A stretch of 64,000 nt of DNA from Stutzerimonas stutzeri (lineage in GTDB: Bacteria > Pseudomonadota > Gammaproteobacteria > Pseudomonadales > Pseudomonadaceae), in NCBI RefSeq assembly GCF_000219605.1, contig NC_015740.1, positions 2,542,001 to 2,606,000 on the forward strand. The letters run 5' to 3'. How positions within the stretch are numbered: position 1 is the stretch's first letter; the number at the start of each line of letters is the position of its first letter. The position numbers were made by a program, and so were the translations under genes. Positions 38,030 through 46,589 of this stretch are shown here, piece by piece. The notes under the pieces are model-generated. The model was not told the origin of the DNA. It saw only the letters and a program-made list of their open reading frames with translations, and searched no databases.

Positions 38030-39262
38030 ATGCGCGACCACGCCCTGATGGGGGTCACCACGGCGGCTCGGACCGCCGTGCAGCTGGGCACCCTGCTGAT
38101 CCTCGCGCGCACGCTGGGGCCGAGCGACTTCGGCTTCATTTCCATCGTCATCACCTGGTCGACCATCGTCGCCCTGGTGACCGACTATGGCTTCGGCATG
38201 CGCGCCCTGCGCGACATCGGTGCCGAACGCGAGCGGGCCGGCGAGATCATGTCGGCCAGCCTGGCGGCGAAGTCGGTGCTGGTGCTGCCGGCCTGCATCG
38301 TGCTGCTGCCGGTTATTCTGTTCGTGCTCGATCTGCACCTCATCGAGCGTTTCGCCGCGGTGCTGTTCCTGCTCGGCACGCTCGCTTCGTCCTACGGCGA
38401 CCTGGGTCTGACGGTTTTTCGCAGCATCGGCCAGTTTCACCGCGAAACCCGAATCGTGGTGGCGACGGCGCTGGTGCATTTCGTCCTGATCGGTGCCGCG
38501 ATCCTGCTGCGCAACGACGTGCTGGCCATCGGCATGGCGTTTCTCCTGTCGCGGCTGATCTACGCCACCTTCGCCCTTCGCGCCCTGTCGAGGATCCTCG
38601 AACTGGGCGGCATCCTGCGCAATTCCTGGAAGGTGCTGGGCGAACGCTTCAAGTCTTCCACGAGCTTCGCGGTGGACAGTGGCGCAACCAACATCTTCGC
38701 CCAACTGGACGTCATCCTGGTCAACCACCTCGCCGGCCGCGAGGCCGCTGGCATCTACTTCGCCGGCTCGCGGCTGATCCAGGGCGCGGTGCCGTTCAGC
38801 GTGCTGCTGGCCAGCGTGCATATCCCGCGCTTCGCCTATCAGCTGCACAACAAGACCGCCGGGCTAGCCCGCTACGGCCTGCGCATCCTCGGCGAATACA
38901 CGGGGATGGGGCTGATCTTCGCGCTGGCGTTCTTCTTTATCGGCCCGCTGTTCACCGATTACTTCCTCGGCGCCGAGTACGCGGAGCTGAACACCCTCTG
39001 GCTGGCGTTCGCCTGCTTCACCGCCGCGCGCTTCATCGCCGCCGGGCTTGGCGTACAGCTGATGGCCATGGGAACGGGCTTCTTGCGCACCTTCGGAATC
39101 ATCGCCTCGGGCGTGATCACCGTGCTCTGTTACTGGATTTTCATTCCGTCCCACGGAATACAGGCGGCCCCCTGGGTGTCCACTCTCGGCATGGTCGTCC
39201 TGACAGGCATTTACGGTTATGCGGTGCTCGCCATCTACCGCAAGCGGCGCCAGCACGCATGA
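38030..39262 (+). CDS. wzx: Oligosaccharide flippase, Wzx/MATE-like (exopolysaccharide locus)
   Basis: This 410-residue protein has about twelve membrane helices of the polysaccharide-transporter type. Typical parts are TLGPSDFGFISIVITWSTIV near the N-terminus and GATNIFAQLDVILVNHLAGR in the middle. It should move the lipid-linked repeat unit across the inner membrane. It begins two bases after the pyruvyl transferase stop, so the pair is tightly coupled. The N-terminus is short compared with many Wzx proteins. Confidence 0.9.
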   Translation: MRDHALMGVTTAARTAVQLGTLLILARTLGPSDFGFISIVITWSTIVALVTDYGFGMRALRDIGAERERAGEIMSASLAAKSVLVLPACIVLLPVILFVLDLHLIERFAAVLFLLGTLASSYGDLGLTVFRSIGQFHRETRIVVATALVHFVLIGAAILLRNDVLAIGMAFLLSRLIYATFALRALSRILELGGILRNSWKVLGERFKSSTSFAVDSGATNIFAQLDVILVNHLAGREAAGIYFAGSRLIQGAVPFSVLLASVHIPRFAYQLHNKTAGLARYGLRILGEYTGMGLIFALAFFFIGPLFTDYFLGAEYAELNTLWLAFACFTAARFIAAGLGVQLMAMGTGFLRTFGIIASGVITVLCYWIFIPSHGIQAAPWVSTLGMVVLTGIYGYAVLAIYRKRRQHA

Positions 39263-39326
39263 CCGAACTCGTTAAATACTGCCGGTCGCGCATCGCGCCC
39301 GACCGGCCGCTCAAGGGAAGGCAGGT

Positions 39327-40577
39327 ATGAAAGCTTTACTCAATCGCGTGCTCAACAACGACCTGTGCAGTGGCTGCGGCATGTGCAGCTCGGTGGCCGA
39401 TGACGACGCCATCAAGATCCGTCTGACCGGCGATGGCTATCACCGCCCGGTGCTCAATGCGCAGTACCAGAACAAGCCGGTTGCCAACGAGCAGACCAGC
39501 GCCGCCTTCGCCAAGTCCTGCCCGGCGCTGAACCTGGACATCCGGCCGTACAAGTCGGCCAACTACCACCCCATCTGGGGCGAGATCCTCGATACGCTCA
39601 AGGGCTATGCCACCGATAACGAGATCCGCCAGGCCGGCTCTTCCGGCGGTGTGATCTCCGCGCTGGCGCAGTATTGCCTGGAGAAGAACCTGGTCGACGG
39701 TGTCATCCAGATCCAGGCCTCGCACACCGATCCGCTGGAGAACGTCGCCACCATCAGCCGCTCGCGGCAGAACATCATCGCCTCCTCCGGCTCGCGCTAC
39801 GCGCCGGCCAGCCCCGGTGAGGCCCTGAAATGGGTGGCCATGTCCACCGAGAAGTATCTGTTCATCGGCAAACCCTGCGACGTCGCCGCGGTGCGCCAGA
39901 TGCAGCAGCACGATCCCCGCCTGAAGGAAAACATTCCCTACATCGTCTCCTTCATGTGCGCCGGCACCCCGAGCCTGCAGGGTACCGAGCAGGTGCTGGA
40001 CAAGCTGGAGGTCGAGCGCAAGGACGTCACCGCCTTCCGCTACCGCGGCGACGGCTGGCCGGGTCTGACCAAGGCGACGCTGAAGAACGGCGACGAACGC
40101 ACCATGACCTACAACGATTCCTGGGGAAAGGTGCTCAACCGTCACCTGCAGACCCGCTGCAAGATCTGCCCGGACGGCATCGGTGAGTTCGCCGATATCG
40201 TCTGTGCCGACGGCTGGGAAGGCGACGAAAAAGGCTACCCCTCGTTCGAAGAGCGCGAGGGCAACTCGCTGATTCTGGTACGCACCGCAAAAGGCCGCGA
40301 ACTTTTTCGCAACGCGGAGGCCGATGGTGTTGTCAAAGCGGAGGCGTTCGATACGGGCAGCATCTTCGCCATCCAGCCGTTCCAGTACTACCGCCGCACG
40401 ACGATTCTTCCGCGGCTGCTGGCCATGAAGCTGCTGTTGCTCAAAACCCCTTCGTACAAAGGCTTTGAGCTTGGCAAAGGGGCCAAGGAGATCGGGTTCT
40501 ACCAGAGCTTCAAGGCGTTCACCGGTCTGCTGGTGCGGCGCAAGAAGATCAAGAAGCGGGCGCTGGAAACAGCCTGA
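39327..40577 (+). CDS. FrhB-like (coenzyme F420 hydrogenase beta-subunit family) Fe-S flavoprotein, exopolysaccharide locus
   Basis: This 416-residue protein has a reduced N-terminal ferredoxin-like cysteine motif (LCSGCGMCSS, C14/C17/C20, with the next CP at residue 65). It then shows FrhB features: QAGSSGGVISALAQYCLE, FIGKPCDVAAVRQMQ, a MCAGTPS segment and CKICPDGIGEFADIVCADGW. The family binds FAD and Fe-S clusters. F420 use is unlikely, since nothing here makes F420. The gene starts 64 bases after the flippase. The function in sugar metabolism is unknown; see the matching gene at 59701, which has a fuller cysteine set. Confidence 0.87.
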   Translation: MKALLNRVLNNDLCSGCGMCSSVADDDAIKIRLTGDGYHRPVLNAQYQNKPVANEQTSAAFAKSCPALNLDIRPYKSANYHPIWGEILDTLKGYATDNEIRQAGSSGGVISALAQYCLEKNLVDGVIQIQASHTDPLENVATISRSRQNIIASSGSRYAPASPGEALKWVAMSTEKYLFIGKPCDVAAVRQMQQHDPRLKENIPYIVSFMCAGTPSLQGTEQVLDKLEVERKDVTAFRYRGDGWPGLTKATLKNGDERTMTYNDSWGKVLNRHLQTRCKICPDGIGEFADIVCADGWEGDEKGYPSFEEREGNSLILVRTAKGRELFRNAEADGVVKAEAFDTGSIFAIQPFQYYRRTTILPRLLAMKLLLLKTPSYKGFELGKGAKEIGFYQSFKAFTGLLVRRKKIKKRALETA

Positions 40578-40621
40578 TGGGCTGTGGCGCTCAAGGAACC
40601 AATACCTAAGGACTCAGGTTG

Positions 40622-41872
40622 ATGACGAATTTCAGTTCACGCTTCTTCTTTTTTCCGTTGCTGATCATGGCGATCGTGCTGCACTTCGCCGTGTTCGGGG
40701 ACAGCCCGCACAACCCTTACGGCATCAAGGGTCTGAACGAGCTGTACCTCGCCATCTGCATCATCTTCACCATTCTGCTGCTGGCTTCGGCGGAAAACGC
40801 TCCGCGTGAGTTTCGCATCATCATGTACTACTGCGCCTACACCACCGTGGTGTTTCTGGTGCTGCCGGCGATCTTCGCCTACTACACGTACGGACAGCCG
40901 ATCGTCTTCGGGCTGATCGAGGAACGCCGGGTACTGGCGGCTCTGGGCTTCGCGCCGCTGCTGTTCCTCGGCAAGCGCGTCAGCACCCTGCAGTTCGAGC
41001 GGGCATTCCTCTATGCCGCGCTGATTGCCGCGTTCTTCTCCTGGTGCTTCAAGTTCGGCGTGATTCCGGACATGCGCCCGGAAGTGCGCTCCGATGACCG
41101 CCCGGACCGATCCTCCATTGGCCCCTTCCTGATCTGCCTGGCGTACTTCTACTGCATCCAGATCTGGTCGAAGGGGGCGTCGCCGATCAGCGGTGCGGCG
41201 CGCAGCAAGACCTTCTATCTGGTGATCGCCGCGGTGCTGCTGCTGACCCTGGTGTTCGCTACCCAGACGCGCCAGCTGATCGTGCTGTGCCTGGCCTTCA
41301 CCCTGTTCTGCCTGCGCGCCAAGGCCATCATCTGGGCCGCCTCGCTGTCGATTCTGCTGTCGCCGTTCTACTTCTATCCGAGCCTGCTGGAAATTCTCGG
41401 ACTCAACGTCGAGTTCTACGACAGCACCCTGGAAGGCGTGGAAGACGGCGCCCGTTCGGTCACCATCGCCCTGATCTTCGACCACTTGAAGCAGGTCAAC
41501 TGGTTACCCAGCGGTTCGCTCTCGCTGATGTGGCAGGACGGCTTCATCCCCTATTTCGGCGAACACTTCTTCCTCTCCGACGTCGGCATCATCGGCACGC
41601 TGTTCCGCTTCGGCTTCCTGACCTTCCTGATCGTGCCTATGACGCTGTTCGTCTATCACCGCATCGCCAAGAACATAGCCAGCGACATGAGCTTCATCTA
41701 CGCGACCATGCTGGCCCTCTTCGTCATCTGGCCGCTCAACGGCCTGTTCGAATACGGCCAGCCGGTCATCGCAATGTTGTTCGTCATTCATGCCCTACGG
41801 GCCCGTTACCTCCGCAGCCAGGAACCTATCCATGAACGTCGCGCTTATCCTCAACTACAAGGCAGCTACTGA
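40622..41872 (+). CDS. O-antigen ligase/polymerase-like membrane protein (Wzy candidate, exopolysaccharide locus)
   Basis: This 416-residue protein has ten or more hydrophobic helices and a larger periplasmic loop around residues 255-320 (NVEFYDSTLEGVEDGARSV). Wzy proteins share layout rather than sequence, so this call rests on topology and on its place between the flippase and transferases. The start is the ATG at 40622, with AGG six bases upstream. Its 3' end overlaps the glycosyltransferase start by 41 bases. Confidence 0.72.
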   Translation: MTNFSSRFFFFPLLIMAIVLHFAVFGDSPHNPYGIKGLNELYLAICIIFTILLLASAENAPREFRIIMYYCAYTTVVFLVLPAIFAYYTYGQPIVFGLIEERRVLAALGFAPLLFLGKRVSTLQFERAFLYAALIAAFFSWCFKFGVIPDMRPEVRSDDRPDRSSIGPFLICLAYFYCIQIWSKGASPISGAARSKTFYLVIAAVLLLTLVFATQTRQLIVLCLAFTLFCLRAKAIIWAASLSILLSPFYFYPSLLEILGLNVEFYDSTLEGVEDGARSVTIALIFDHLKQVNWLPSGSLSLMWQDGFIPYFGEHFFLSDVGIIGTLFRFGFLTFLIVPMTLFVYHRIAKNIASDMSFIYATMLALFVIWPLNGLFEYGQPVIAMLFVIHALRARYLRSQEPIHERRAYPQLQGSY

Positions 41873-42707
41873 AACCATCAGTTGCGTTGAGAGCCTGCTC
41901 GCTCATTGCCCGGCTCTCAACCATGTAGTGGTCATCGACAACGATTCCCAGGACGGCTCCGTCGTGGCTTTCAACCAGTGGCTGGAAGCCCAGCCGCGGC
42001 ACAACGTCACCGTGCTCGCCAACCCGGAGAACAACGGCTACGCCGGTGGCAACAACTACGGGCTGCGCTGGGCGCTGGACAACCTGCCGGTGACCAACTT
42101 CTGGATCGTCAACAACGACACCTACGTCGACAGCGACGCCCTCACCCCGCTGCTCGATGCTCTCGCGCAGAACGATCGCCAATTCGTCGGCTCGGTGATC
42201 CTCAGCGCCGATACCGGCCGCCTTGAGTGCTATGGCGGCGGCAAGCTGTACCCGCTGCTGGGCAAGGCGAAGCTGCTGGGCAAGGACCAGACCCTCGAAG
42301 CCATGGCCCAGACCAGCGAGCAACCGGACTACCTGATGGGCTGCAGCCTGGCGTTCTCGGCCAAGCTGATCGACCGCATCGGCATGATGGACGAGGCGTA
42401 CTTCATGTATTCCGAAGAAGTCGACTGGCAGTTCCAGGCGAAGAAGAAAGGCGTGTCGATCCGCGTCGTGCCCGAAAGCCGCCTGTTCCACTACGGCTCG
42501 CTCAGCTCGGGCGGCCGCTCGGCCTTCTACCACTACTACCGCAACCGTGCGGCCACCCGTTTCAACAAGCGCTTCTACGGCCAGGGGTTTGCGCTGGCTT
42601 CGGCCTGTTTCCTGTCGGCGATCACCGTCATCAAGGAGTTCAACCACCCCAGCCTTGCCTGGTCCGGCATCAAGGGCGCCTTCAAGGGAGTAACGATGAG
42701 TGTCTAA
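41832..42707 (+). CDS. Family 2 glycosyltransferase (exopolysaccharide locus)
   Basis: This 291-residue protein has a GT-A fold: N-terminal VALILNYKAATETISCVESL, the nucleotide-sugar segment NPENNGYAGGNNYGLRWAL, the DxD-type FWIVNNDTYVDSD and the acceptor part MDEAYFMYSEEVDWQFQAKK. These are typical of rhamnosyl- and related transferases of GT2. The start at 41832 lies within the preceding polymerase gene. An upstream in-frame ATG at 41790 would add 14 residues. Donor and acceptor unknown. Confidence 0.9.
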   Translation: MNVALILNYKAATETISCVESLLAHCPALNHVVVIDNDSQDGSVVAFNQWLEAQPRHNVTVLANPENNGYAGGNNYGLRWALDNLPVTNFWIVNNDTYVDSDALTPLLDALAQNDRQFVGSVILSADTGRLECYGGGKLYPLLGKAKLLGKDQTLEAMAQTSEQPDYLMGCSLAFSAKLIDRIGMMDEAYFMYSEEVDWQFQAKKKGVSIRVVPESRLFHYGSLSSGGRSAFYHYYRNRAATRFNKRFYGQGFALASACFLSAITVIKEFNHPSLAWSGIKGAFKGVTMSV

Positions 42708-43467
42708 CGAGACTAACCACGCGTTCGGTGTGCATTTCTACACCGGCAGCAAGGCGTCGCTGCTGAACTGCATTCGCGAGGGGGTCAAGCAGCCCTACTC
42801 GTTCGTCGTGACACCCAACGTCGATCACCTCGCGCAGCTGCAGGACAACCCTGCCCTGCGCGAGGCATACGCCAAGGCCCGGCTGCGCCTGTGCGACAGC
42901 CGGATCCTGCAGCCGCTGCTGCAGCGTCTCGGCGTGCAGATCGAGGAAGTCATTCCCGGCAGCGACCTGACCATGGACCTGCTCGACTGGGCCAATCGCG
43001 AGCATCTGCGCATCGTGCTGATCGGCGCTACCGAACAGGAATGCAGCAAGTTGCGCGCGCTTTATCCGGGCATCACGGTCTACCACCACAATCCGCCGAT
43101 GGGCTTCATCAATCGACCGGATGAAGTGCAAAAGGCATTGCAGTTCGTTCGTGAACACCCCTCGGAACTGGTGTTCTACGCGGTGGGTGCACCGCGCCAG
43201 GAAATATTGGCCAGTTCGATCGAAAGCCACGAACGGACCGGAATGGGCTTTTGTATCGGCGCGTCGATTTCATTCGCCACCGGCAGTATTAAGCGTGCTC
43301 CGGTATGGATGCAGAACTGCAAACTGGAATGGCTGCATCGCATGCTCTCCGAGCCAAAACGCCTGGTCAAACGTTATGTCCATGATGCGCTGTTCATTGT
43401 TCCTGCATTTTGGCGGGAGAAGAACTACCGCATGGACAAAGCCAAGCCAGCAAAACAGGACAGCTGA
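42700..43467 (+). CDS. WecG/TagA/CpsF family (GT26) glycosyltransferase
   Basis: This 255-residue protein has GT26 motifs: FVVTPNVDHLAQLQDN (the catalytic aspartate), ARLRLCDSRILQPLLQRLG, PGSDLTMDLLDW and AVGAPRQEILASS near residue 165. The family adds ManNAc-type or other sugars to lipid-linked intermediates and is membrane-associated through its C-terminus. The start is a GTG at 42700 that overlaps the stop of the preceding gene by eight bases, with AAGGGAG nine bases upstream. It is the last gene before the 444-base gap to wza. Confidence 0.9.
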   Translation: MSNETNHAFGVHFYTGSKASLLNCIREGVKQPYSFVVTPNVDHLAQLQDNPALREAYAKARLRLCDSRILQPLLQRLGVQIEEVIPGSDLTMDLLDWANREHLRIVLIGATEQECSKLRALYPGITVYHHNPPMGFINRPDEVQKALQFVREHPSELVFYAVGAPRQEILASSIESHERTGMGFCIGASISFATGSIKRAPVWMQNCKLEWLHRMLSEPKRLVKRYVHDALFIVPAFWREKNYRMDKAKPAKQDS

Positions 43468-43796
43468 CGCATTCATCGAAAAAATGGCTGGAATTGCACG
43501 GAACCGCGGTGAACCCAGCCAGATCGAGACGGTCTATCCCTTCTGTGTGAGCGTGACAGGATGGCATTTCAACATCGAACTAAACATTGAGCGCCGTCCC
43601 GCCTCGGCCGTAATGCTGCAGCCACGCGTAAACAAGTAAGGGATTAAATCTGCCAAGCCGACCGCTGCCGTTTTACAACCAGGAGGGAATTAAACGCTTC
43701 CGCGTAGCTGAATATAAAAGCCGCTGGAGATGAACATTCAGGAAGGAGAGAAACTTTGGCTACCGATCCGATTTGGTCGCTGAGGAGTGTGGAGTG
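43468..43796. other. Leader region between the GT26 gene and wza
   Basis: From the GT26 stop to the short ORF at 43797 there is no credible gene. An ORF of 172 codons that starts inside the GT26 gene and ends at 43639 is its shadow. The stretch is less GC-rich than the coding flanks and has several AGGAG-like runs (43681, 43742 and 43783). A separate wza promoter is likely, but I could not place one. Confidence 0.45.
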
Positions 43797-43904
43797 ATGA
43801 CTCCGGTCCTCTTGAAAAGGCGAAAGAACAATTCAAACGCCTCAGGCAAAAAAGTGAATCAAGCCGTCTCACTCTTTGAACAACAACCACTCCGTCAAGG
43901 ATGA
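43797..43904 (+). CDS. Possible 35-residue basic ORF just before wza
   Basis: The ATG at 43797 has GGAG two bases upstream and a GAGG a little further. The frame (MTPVLLKRRKNNSNASGKKV...) runs 35 codons to TGA at 43902-43904, seven bases before the wza ATG. It is strongly basic at the N-terminus and A-rich in codon use. A leader peptide or chance frame are both possible. Confidence 0.3.
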   Translation: MTPVLLKRRKNNSNASGKKVNQAVSLFEQQPLRQG

Positions 43905-43911
43905 ACAAACC

Positions 43912-45012
43912 ATGAAACCATTCATTGCACTCGCTTTTACTTCCGCTCTGACACTGCAGGGCTGTGCTTTCGCCCCCGGCCAGTATCTTGACCCCGACGA
44001 GTTCAAAGAAGGCGCCGAAGCCGAACACGGCACGGTGCAGCTGGTCCGTATCACGCCGGAAATGCTCCGGGGTGAGATCGCGTCCGACAAAGGCACCTCG
44101 AGCAAGCAGGAACTGCTCGGCTACAAGCCGAGCGCCTACCGCATCGGTGCCAACGACCTGCTCTACATCACCGTCTGGGATCACCCTGAACTGACCGCGC
44201 CGTCCGGCCCGCAGCAGCAGCTGGATGCCAACGGACGCCTGGTTCGCCCTGACGGCACGCTGTTCTACCCGTACATCGGCAACGTCGAAGCGGCCGGCAA
44301 GACCATCGAAGAGCTGCGTGCCACCATCGCCCGCCGTCTGACCAACTACATCGACAGTCCGCAGGTGGACGTTTCCATCCTGCGCTTCGGTAGCCAGCGC
44401 GTGGTCGTCTCCGGTGCGTTCAATACTGCCGGCGAAGTACCGATCACCACCGCCCCGATGACCATCACCCAGGCCATCGGCCAGGCTGGCGTCGATACCG
44501 ATACCGCCGACCTCACCGGTCTGACCCTCAAGCGTGATGGCCGCGAGTACATGCTGGACGTCGACTCCCTCAACCGCCCGGATTCCTGGCTGCACCAGGT
44601 CTACCTGAAGGACGGCGACCAACTGCACCTTCCGTACAACGACCAGCGCAAGGTCTACGTGCTGGGTGAGGTAATGTCGCCGCAAGCCATGACCTTCAAG
44701 GCTACCAGCATGAACCTGATGGACGCGGTCGGTACCGCCGGCGGTATTCGCCAGGAAACTGCCGATGGCGAGGCGCTGTACGTGATCCGCGGTGCGGAAA
44801 ACATGGCCGAAGGTCAGGCCAAGGTGTTCCAGCTGAACGCCAAGTCACCGACCGCCTTCGCTCTGGCCAAGCACTTCCCGCTGCAGCCGCAGGATGTGGT
44901 GTTCGTGGGGCCGGCCAACATTACCCGCTGGAACCGCTTCATCAGCCAGCTGCTGCCGTCCGCCAGCATCGTGGGCACTGGTGCCGCTGCCGAGTACAAC
45001 CTGTCTCGCTAA
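43912..45012 (+). CDS. wza: Polysaccharide export outer-membrane lipoprotein (Wza)
   Basis: This 366-residue protein has a lipoprotein signal with lipobox LQGCAF (C18). It carries the polysaccharide-export domain (YRIGANDLLYITVWDHPELT, residues about 75-95), followed by SLBB-type repeats (VVVSGAFNTAGEVPITTAPM and VYVLGEVMSPQAMTFKATSM). The C-terminal helix region fits the Wza barrel segment. It should form the outer-membrane channel for the polymer made by the genes upstream. The start at 43912 has AAGGA eleven bases upstream; an in-frame TTG at 43876 would bury the signal. A strong terminator follows. Confidence 0.94.
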   Translation: MKPFIALAFTSALTLQGCAFAPGQYLDPDEFKEGAEAEHGTVQLVRITPEMLRGEIASDKGTSSKQELLGYKPSAYRIGANDLLYITVWDHPELTAPSGPQQQLDANGRLVRPDGTLFYPYIGNVEAAGKTIEELRATIARRLTNYIDSPQVDVSILRFGSQRVVVSGAFNTAGEVPITTAPMTITQAIGQAGVDTDTADLTGLTLKRDGREYMLDVDSLNRPDSWLHQVYLKDGDQLHLPYNDQRKVYVLGEVMSPQAMTFKATSMNLMDAVGTAGGIRQETADGEALYVIRGAENMAEGQAKVFQLNAKSPTAFALAKHFPLQPQDVVFVGPANITRWNRFISQLLPSASIVGTGAAAEYNLSR

Positions 45013-45044
45013 GCGCGCCATGGCCTGATCGCAGGATCGGGTAG

Positions 45045-45083
45045 AAAAGCCGCAGAGTCATCACCGATGCTCTGCGGCTTTTT
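45045..45083 (+). terminator. Intrinsic terminator of wza
   Basis: GCCGCAGAG (45049-45057) pairs perfectly with CTCTGCGGC (45070-45078) around a 12-base loop, flanked by AAAA before and TTTTT after. It is a textbook bidirectional-looking terminator that closes the exopolysaccharide locus. Confidence 0.9.
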
Positions 45084-45223
45084 CGTACGTTGGCACCCGC
45101 CATTGCGCCGTGCGTGCAACACCTACAGCGGAACCGAACCGCCGTCGGCGACGGCGCTCCACGCAGCGTCAGTCAGAAGTGGCCCGGCTAGTACCCCGCA
45201 CAACGCAGCCAGGCAAAAAAAAA

Positions 45224-45248
45224 GGTTCATCGCGGACTCTGGGGGAAG
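45224..45248 (+). repeat. Left terminal inverted repeat of the IS
   Basis: It matches the reverse complement of the right end at 20 of 25 positions; the five mismatches fall at positions 12-14 and 17-18. Confidence 0.9.
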
Positions 45249-45322
45249 AGCGAGTTGACAGTCAGGGAAGCAGGTAAATTGGCAGTCGCCAAACACACCC
45301 TTCACCTGTCCCTGCTGTCGCC

Positions 45323-46525
45323 GTGCATCCTATTGATCTTGCCTCGTTCTGGCCAGGCTATGACACCGTTGCCTGCCGTTCATCTGCCAACAACTCCCTT
45401 CTGATTGAGCTCGAGCCTCAAGCCGGTTCAGTGCCCAAGTGCGGGCGTTGTGGTCAGCTCAGTCCGTTGATTCACGAGCGCCGGATTCGTCTGGTGCGTG
45501 ATCGTGATCTGTTCGATCAGCGCGTCCTGCTTCAACTGCCAGTGCGCCGAGTCGATTGCCTGAACTGTGGTCGGGTGACCGAGCGAATCGACTGGCTGGA
45601 GCCTGCATCTCGCCTGACCCAACGGTTACGGATCTGGCTCGAAAGCTTGCTGCGGCTGCTGCCGATCAGCCACGTCAGCCAGCTCACCGGGCTGCACTGG
45701 CACACCCTCAAGACGCTCGATAAACGACGCCTGGAAGCCGAGGTAGGCGCCTTCGATTCCAGCGACGTCCGCCGTCTGGTGATGGACGAATTCGCCCTGC
45801 ACAAGGGGCATCGCTACGCCACGGTCATCATGGATGCCGAGCGAACACGGGTGCTGTGGGTCGGTCACGGCAACAGCCGCGAGGCGATCCGCCCGTTCTT
45901 TGAATTGCTCGGCGAGCACTGCCAACAGATCGAGGCGGTGGCCATGGACATGAATACGGCTTTCGACCTGGAGGTGAAGCAACATTGCCCTCAAGCCGAA
46001 GTGGTGTACGACTTGTTTCATGTGGTAGCGCGCTACGGGCGAGATGTGATTGACCGAATCCGGGTCGACCAGGCCAACCTCCTGCGCGAAGACAAGCCGG
46101 CACGAAAGGCGGTCAAACAAAGTCGTTGGCTGCTGCTGCGCAATCGCGACAACCTGAAGGACGGACAGGCCGTGCAGTTACAGGAACTGCTCGCGGCCAA
46201 CCAGCCGCTGGCTACGGTCTATGTACTCAAGGATGCCCTGAAGGATGTCTGGTACGCCCCCAGCGTAAGAGAGGGCTGGCGGCGCTGGCGAACCTGGCTG
46301 CGGCACGCCCGGGACAGCGGCCTCGCGCCGCTACAGCGCTTCGCCCGCAACCTGCGCAAATATGCCCGGGGCATCCTCGCCAGTGCTCACTTCCCCATGC
46401 ACACCAGTGTTTTGGAGGGCGTGAACAACCGCATCAAGGTCATCAAGCGCATGGCCTACGGTTTCCGGGACTCGGAATACTTCTTCCTGAAAATCAAGGT
46501 CGCCTTCCCCGGGAAAGCGCGATGA
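45323..46525 (+). CDS. tnpA: ISL3-family transposase
   Basis: This 400-residue protein has an N-terminal zinc finger (KCGRCGQL ... DCLNCGRV, residues about 39-76), a helix-turn-helix region (ISHVSQLTGLHWHTLKTLD) and a DDE catalytic domain with aspartates in VMDEFALHKGHRYATV and AVAMDMNTAF and a late glutamate in TSVLEGVNNRIKVIKRMA. These are the marks of ISL3 transposases. The start is a GTG at 45323 (MHPIDLASFWPGYD). The reading frame is unbroken, so the element may be active. Confidence 0.94.
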   Translation: MHPIDLASFWPGYDTVACRSSANNSLLIELEPQAGSVPKCGRCGQLSPLIHERRIRLVRDRDLFDQRVLLQLPVRRVDCLNCGRVTERIDWLEPASRLTQRLRIWLESLLRLLPISHVSQLTGLHWHTLKTLDKRRLEAEVGAFDSSDVRRLVMDEFALHKGHRYATVIMDAERTRVLWVGHGNSREAIRPFFELLGEHCQQIEAVAMDMNTAFDLEVKQHCPQAEVVYDLFHVVARYGRDVIDRIRVDQANLLREDKPARKAVKQSRWLLLRNRDNLKDGQAVQLQELLAANQPLATVYVLKDALKDVWYAPSVREGWRRWRTWLRHARDSGLAPLQRFARNLRKYARGILASAHFPMHTSVLEGVNNRIKVIKRMAYGFRDSEYFFLKIKVAFPGKAR

Positions 46526-46528
46526 ACC
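46504..46528 (-). repeat. Right terminal inverted repeat of the IS
   Basis: It begins inside the last codons of the transposase, whose TGA stop (46523-46525) lies within the repeat. Confidence 0.9.
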
Positions 46529-46564
46529 AAAAAAAAGGGCCTGCTACAGCTTGATAGCAGGCCC
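46529..46564 (-). terminator. Terminator of the thiolase gene, interrupted in its T-tract by the IS
   Basis: A ten-base-pair perfect stem (46537-46546 with 46555-46564, loop of eight) lies after the thiolase stop. On the minus strand it is followed by eight T (46529-46536), then the IS end. Because the target duplication is A8/T8, the terminator keeps a full T-tract after the insertion. Confidence 0.88.
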
Positions 46565-46589
46565 GTTTCTGTGAGCAGCTTCGAGGGCG

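Larger units (their letters stand above)
45224..46528 (+). mobile_element. Intact ISL3-family insertion sequence, 1305 bp
   Basis: The element is bounded by 25-base imperfect terminal inverted repeats starting GGTTCATCGCG (45224-45248 and 46504-46528, 20 of 25 matching) and by an 8-base A-only target duplication (45216-45223 and 46529-46536), the duplication length known for ISL3. It carries one full-length transposase. The insertion point lies in the T-tract of the thiolase gene's terminator (minus strand). Ends and duplication intact suggest a recent insertion. Confidence 0.92.

Noticed and set aside
39327..40577. A true coenzyme F420-dependent enzyme
   Set aside because: No F420 synthesis gene is in the window and pseudomonads are not known F420 users; only the FrhB fold family is supported.
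43121..43639. 172-codon frame starting inside the GT26 gene and ending in the wza leader
   Set aside because: The first two thirds are an out-of-frame reading of the GT26 gene and the tail has no ribosome-binding site or family resemblance.
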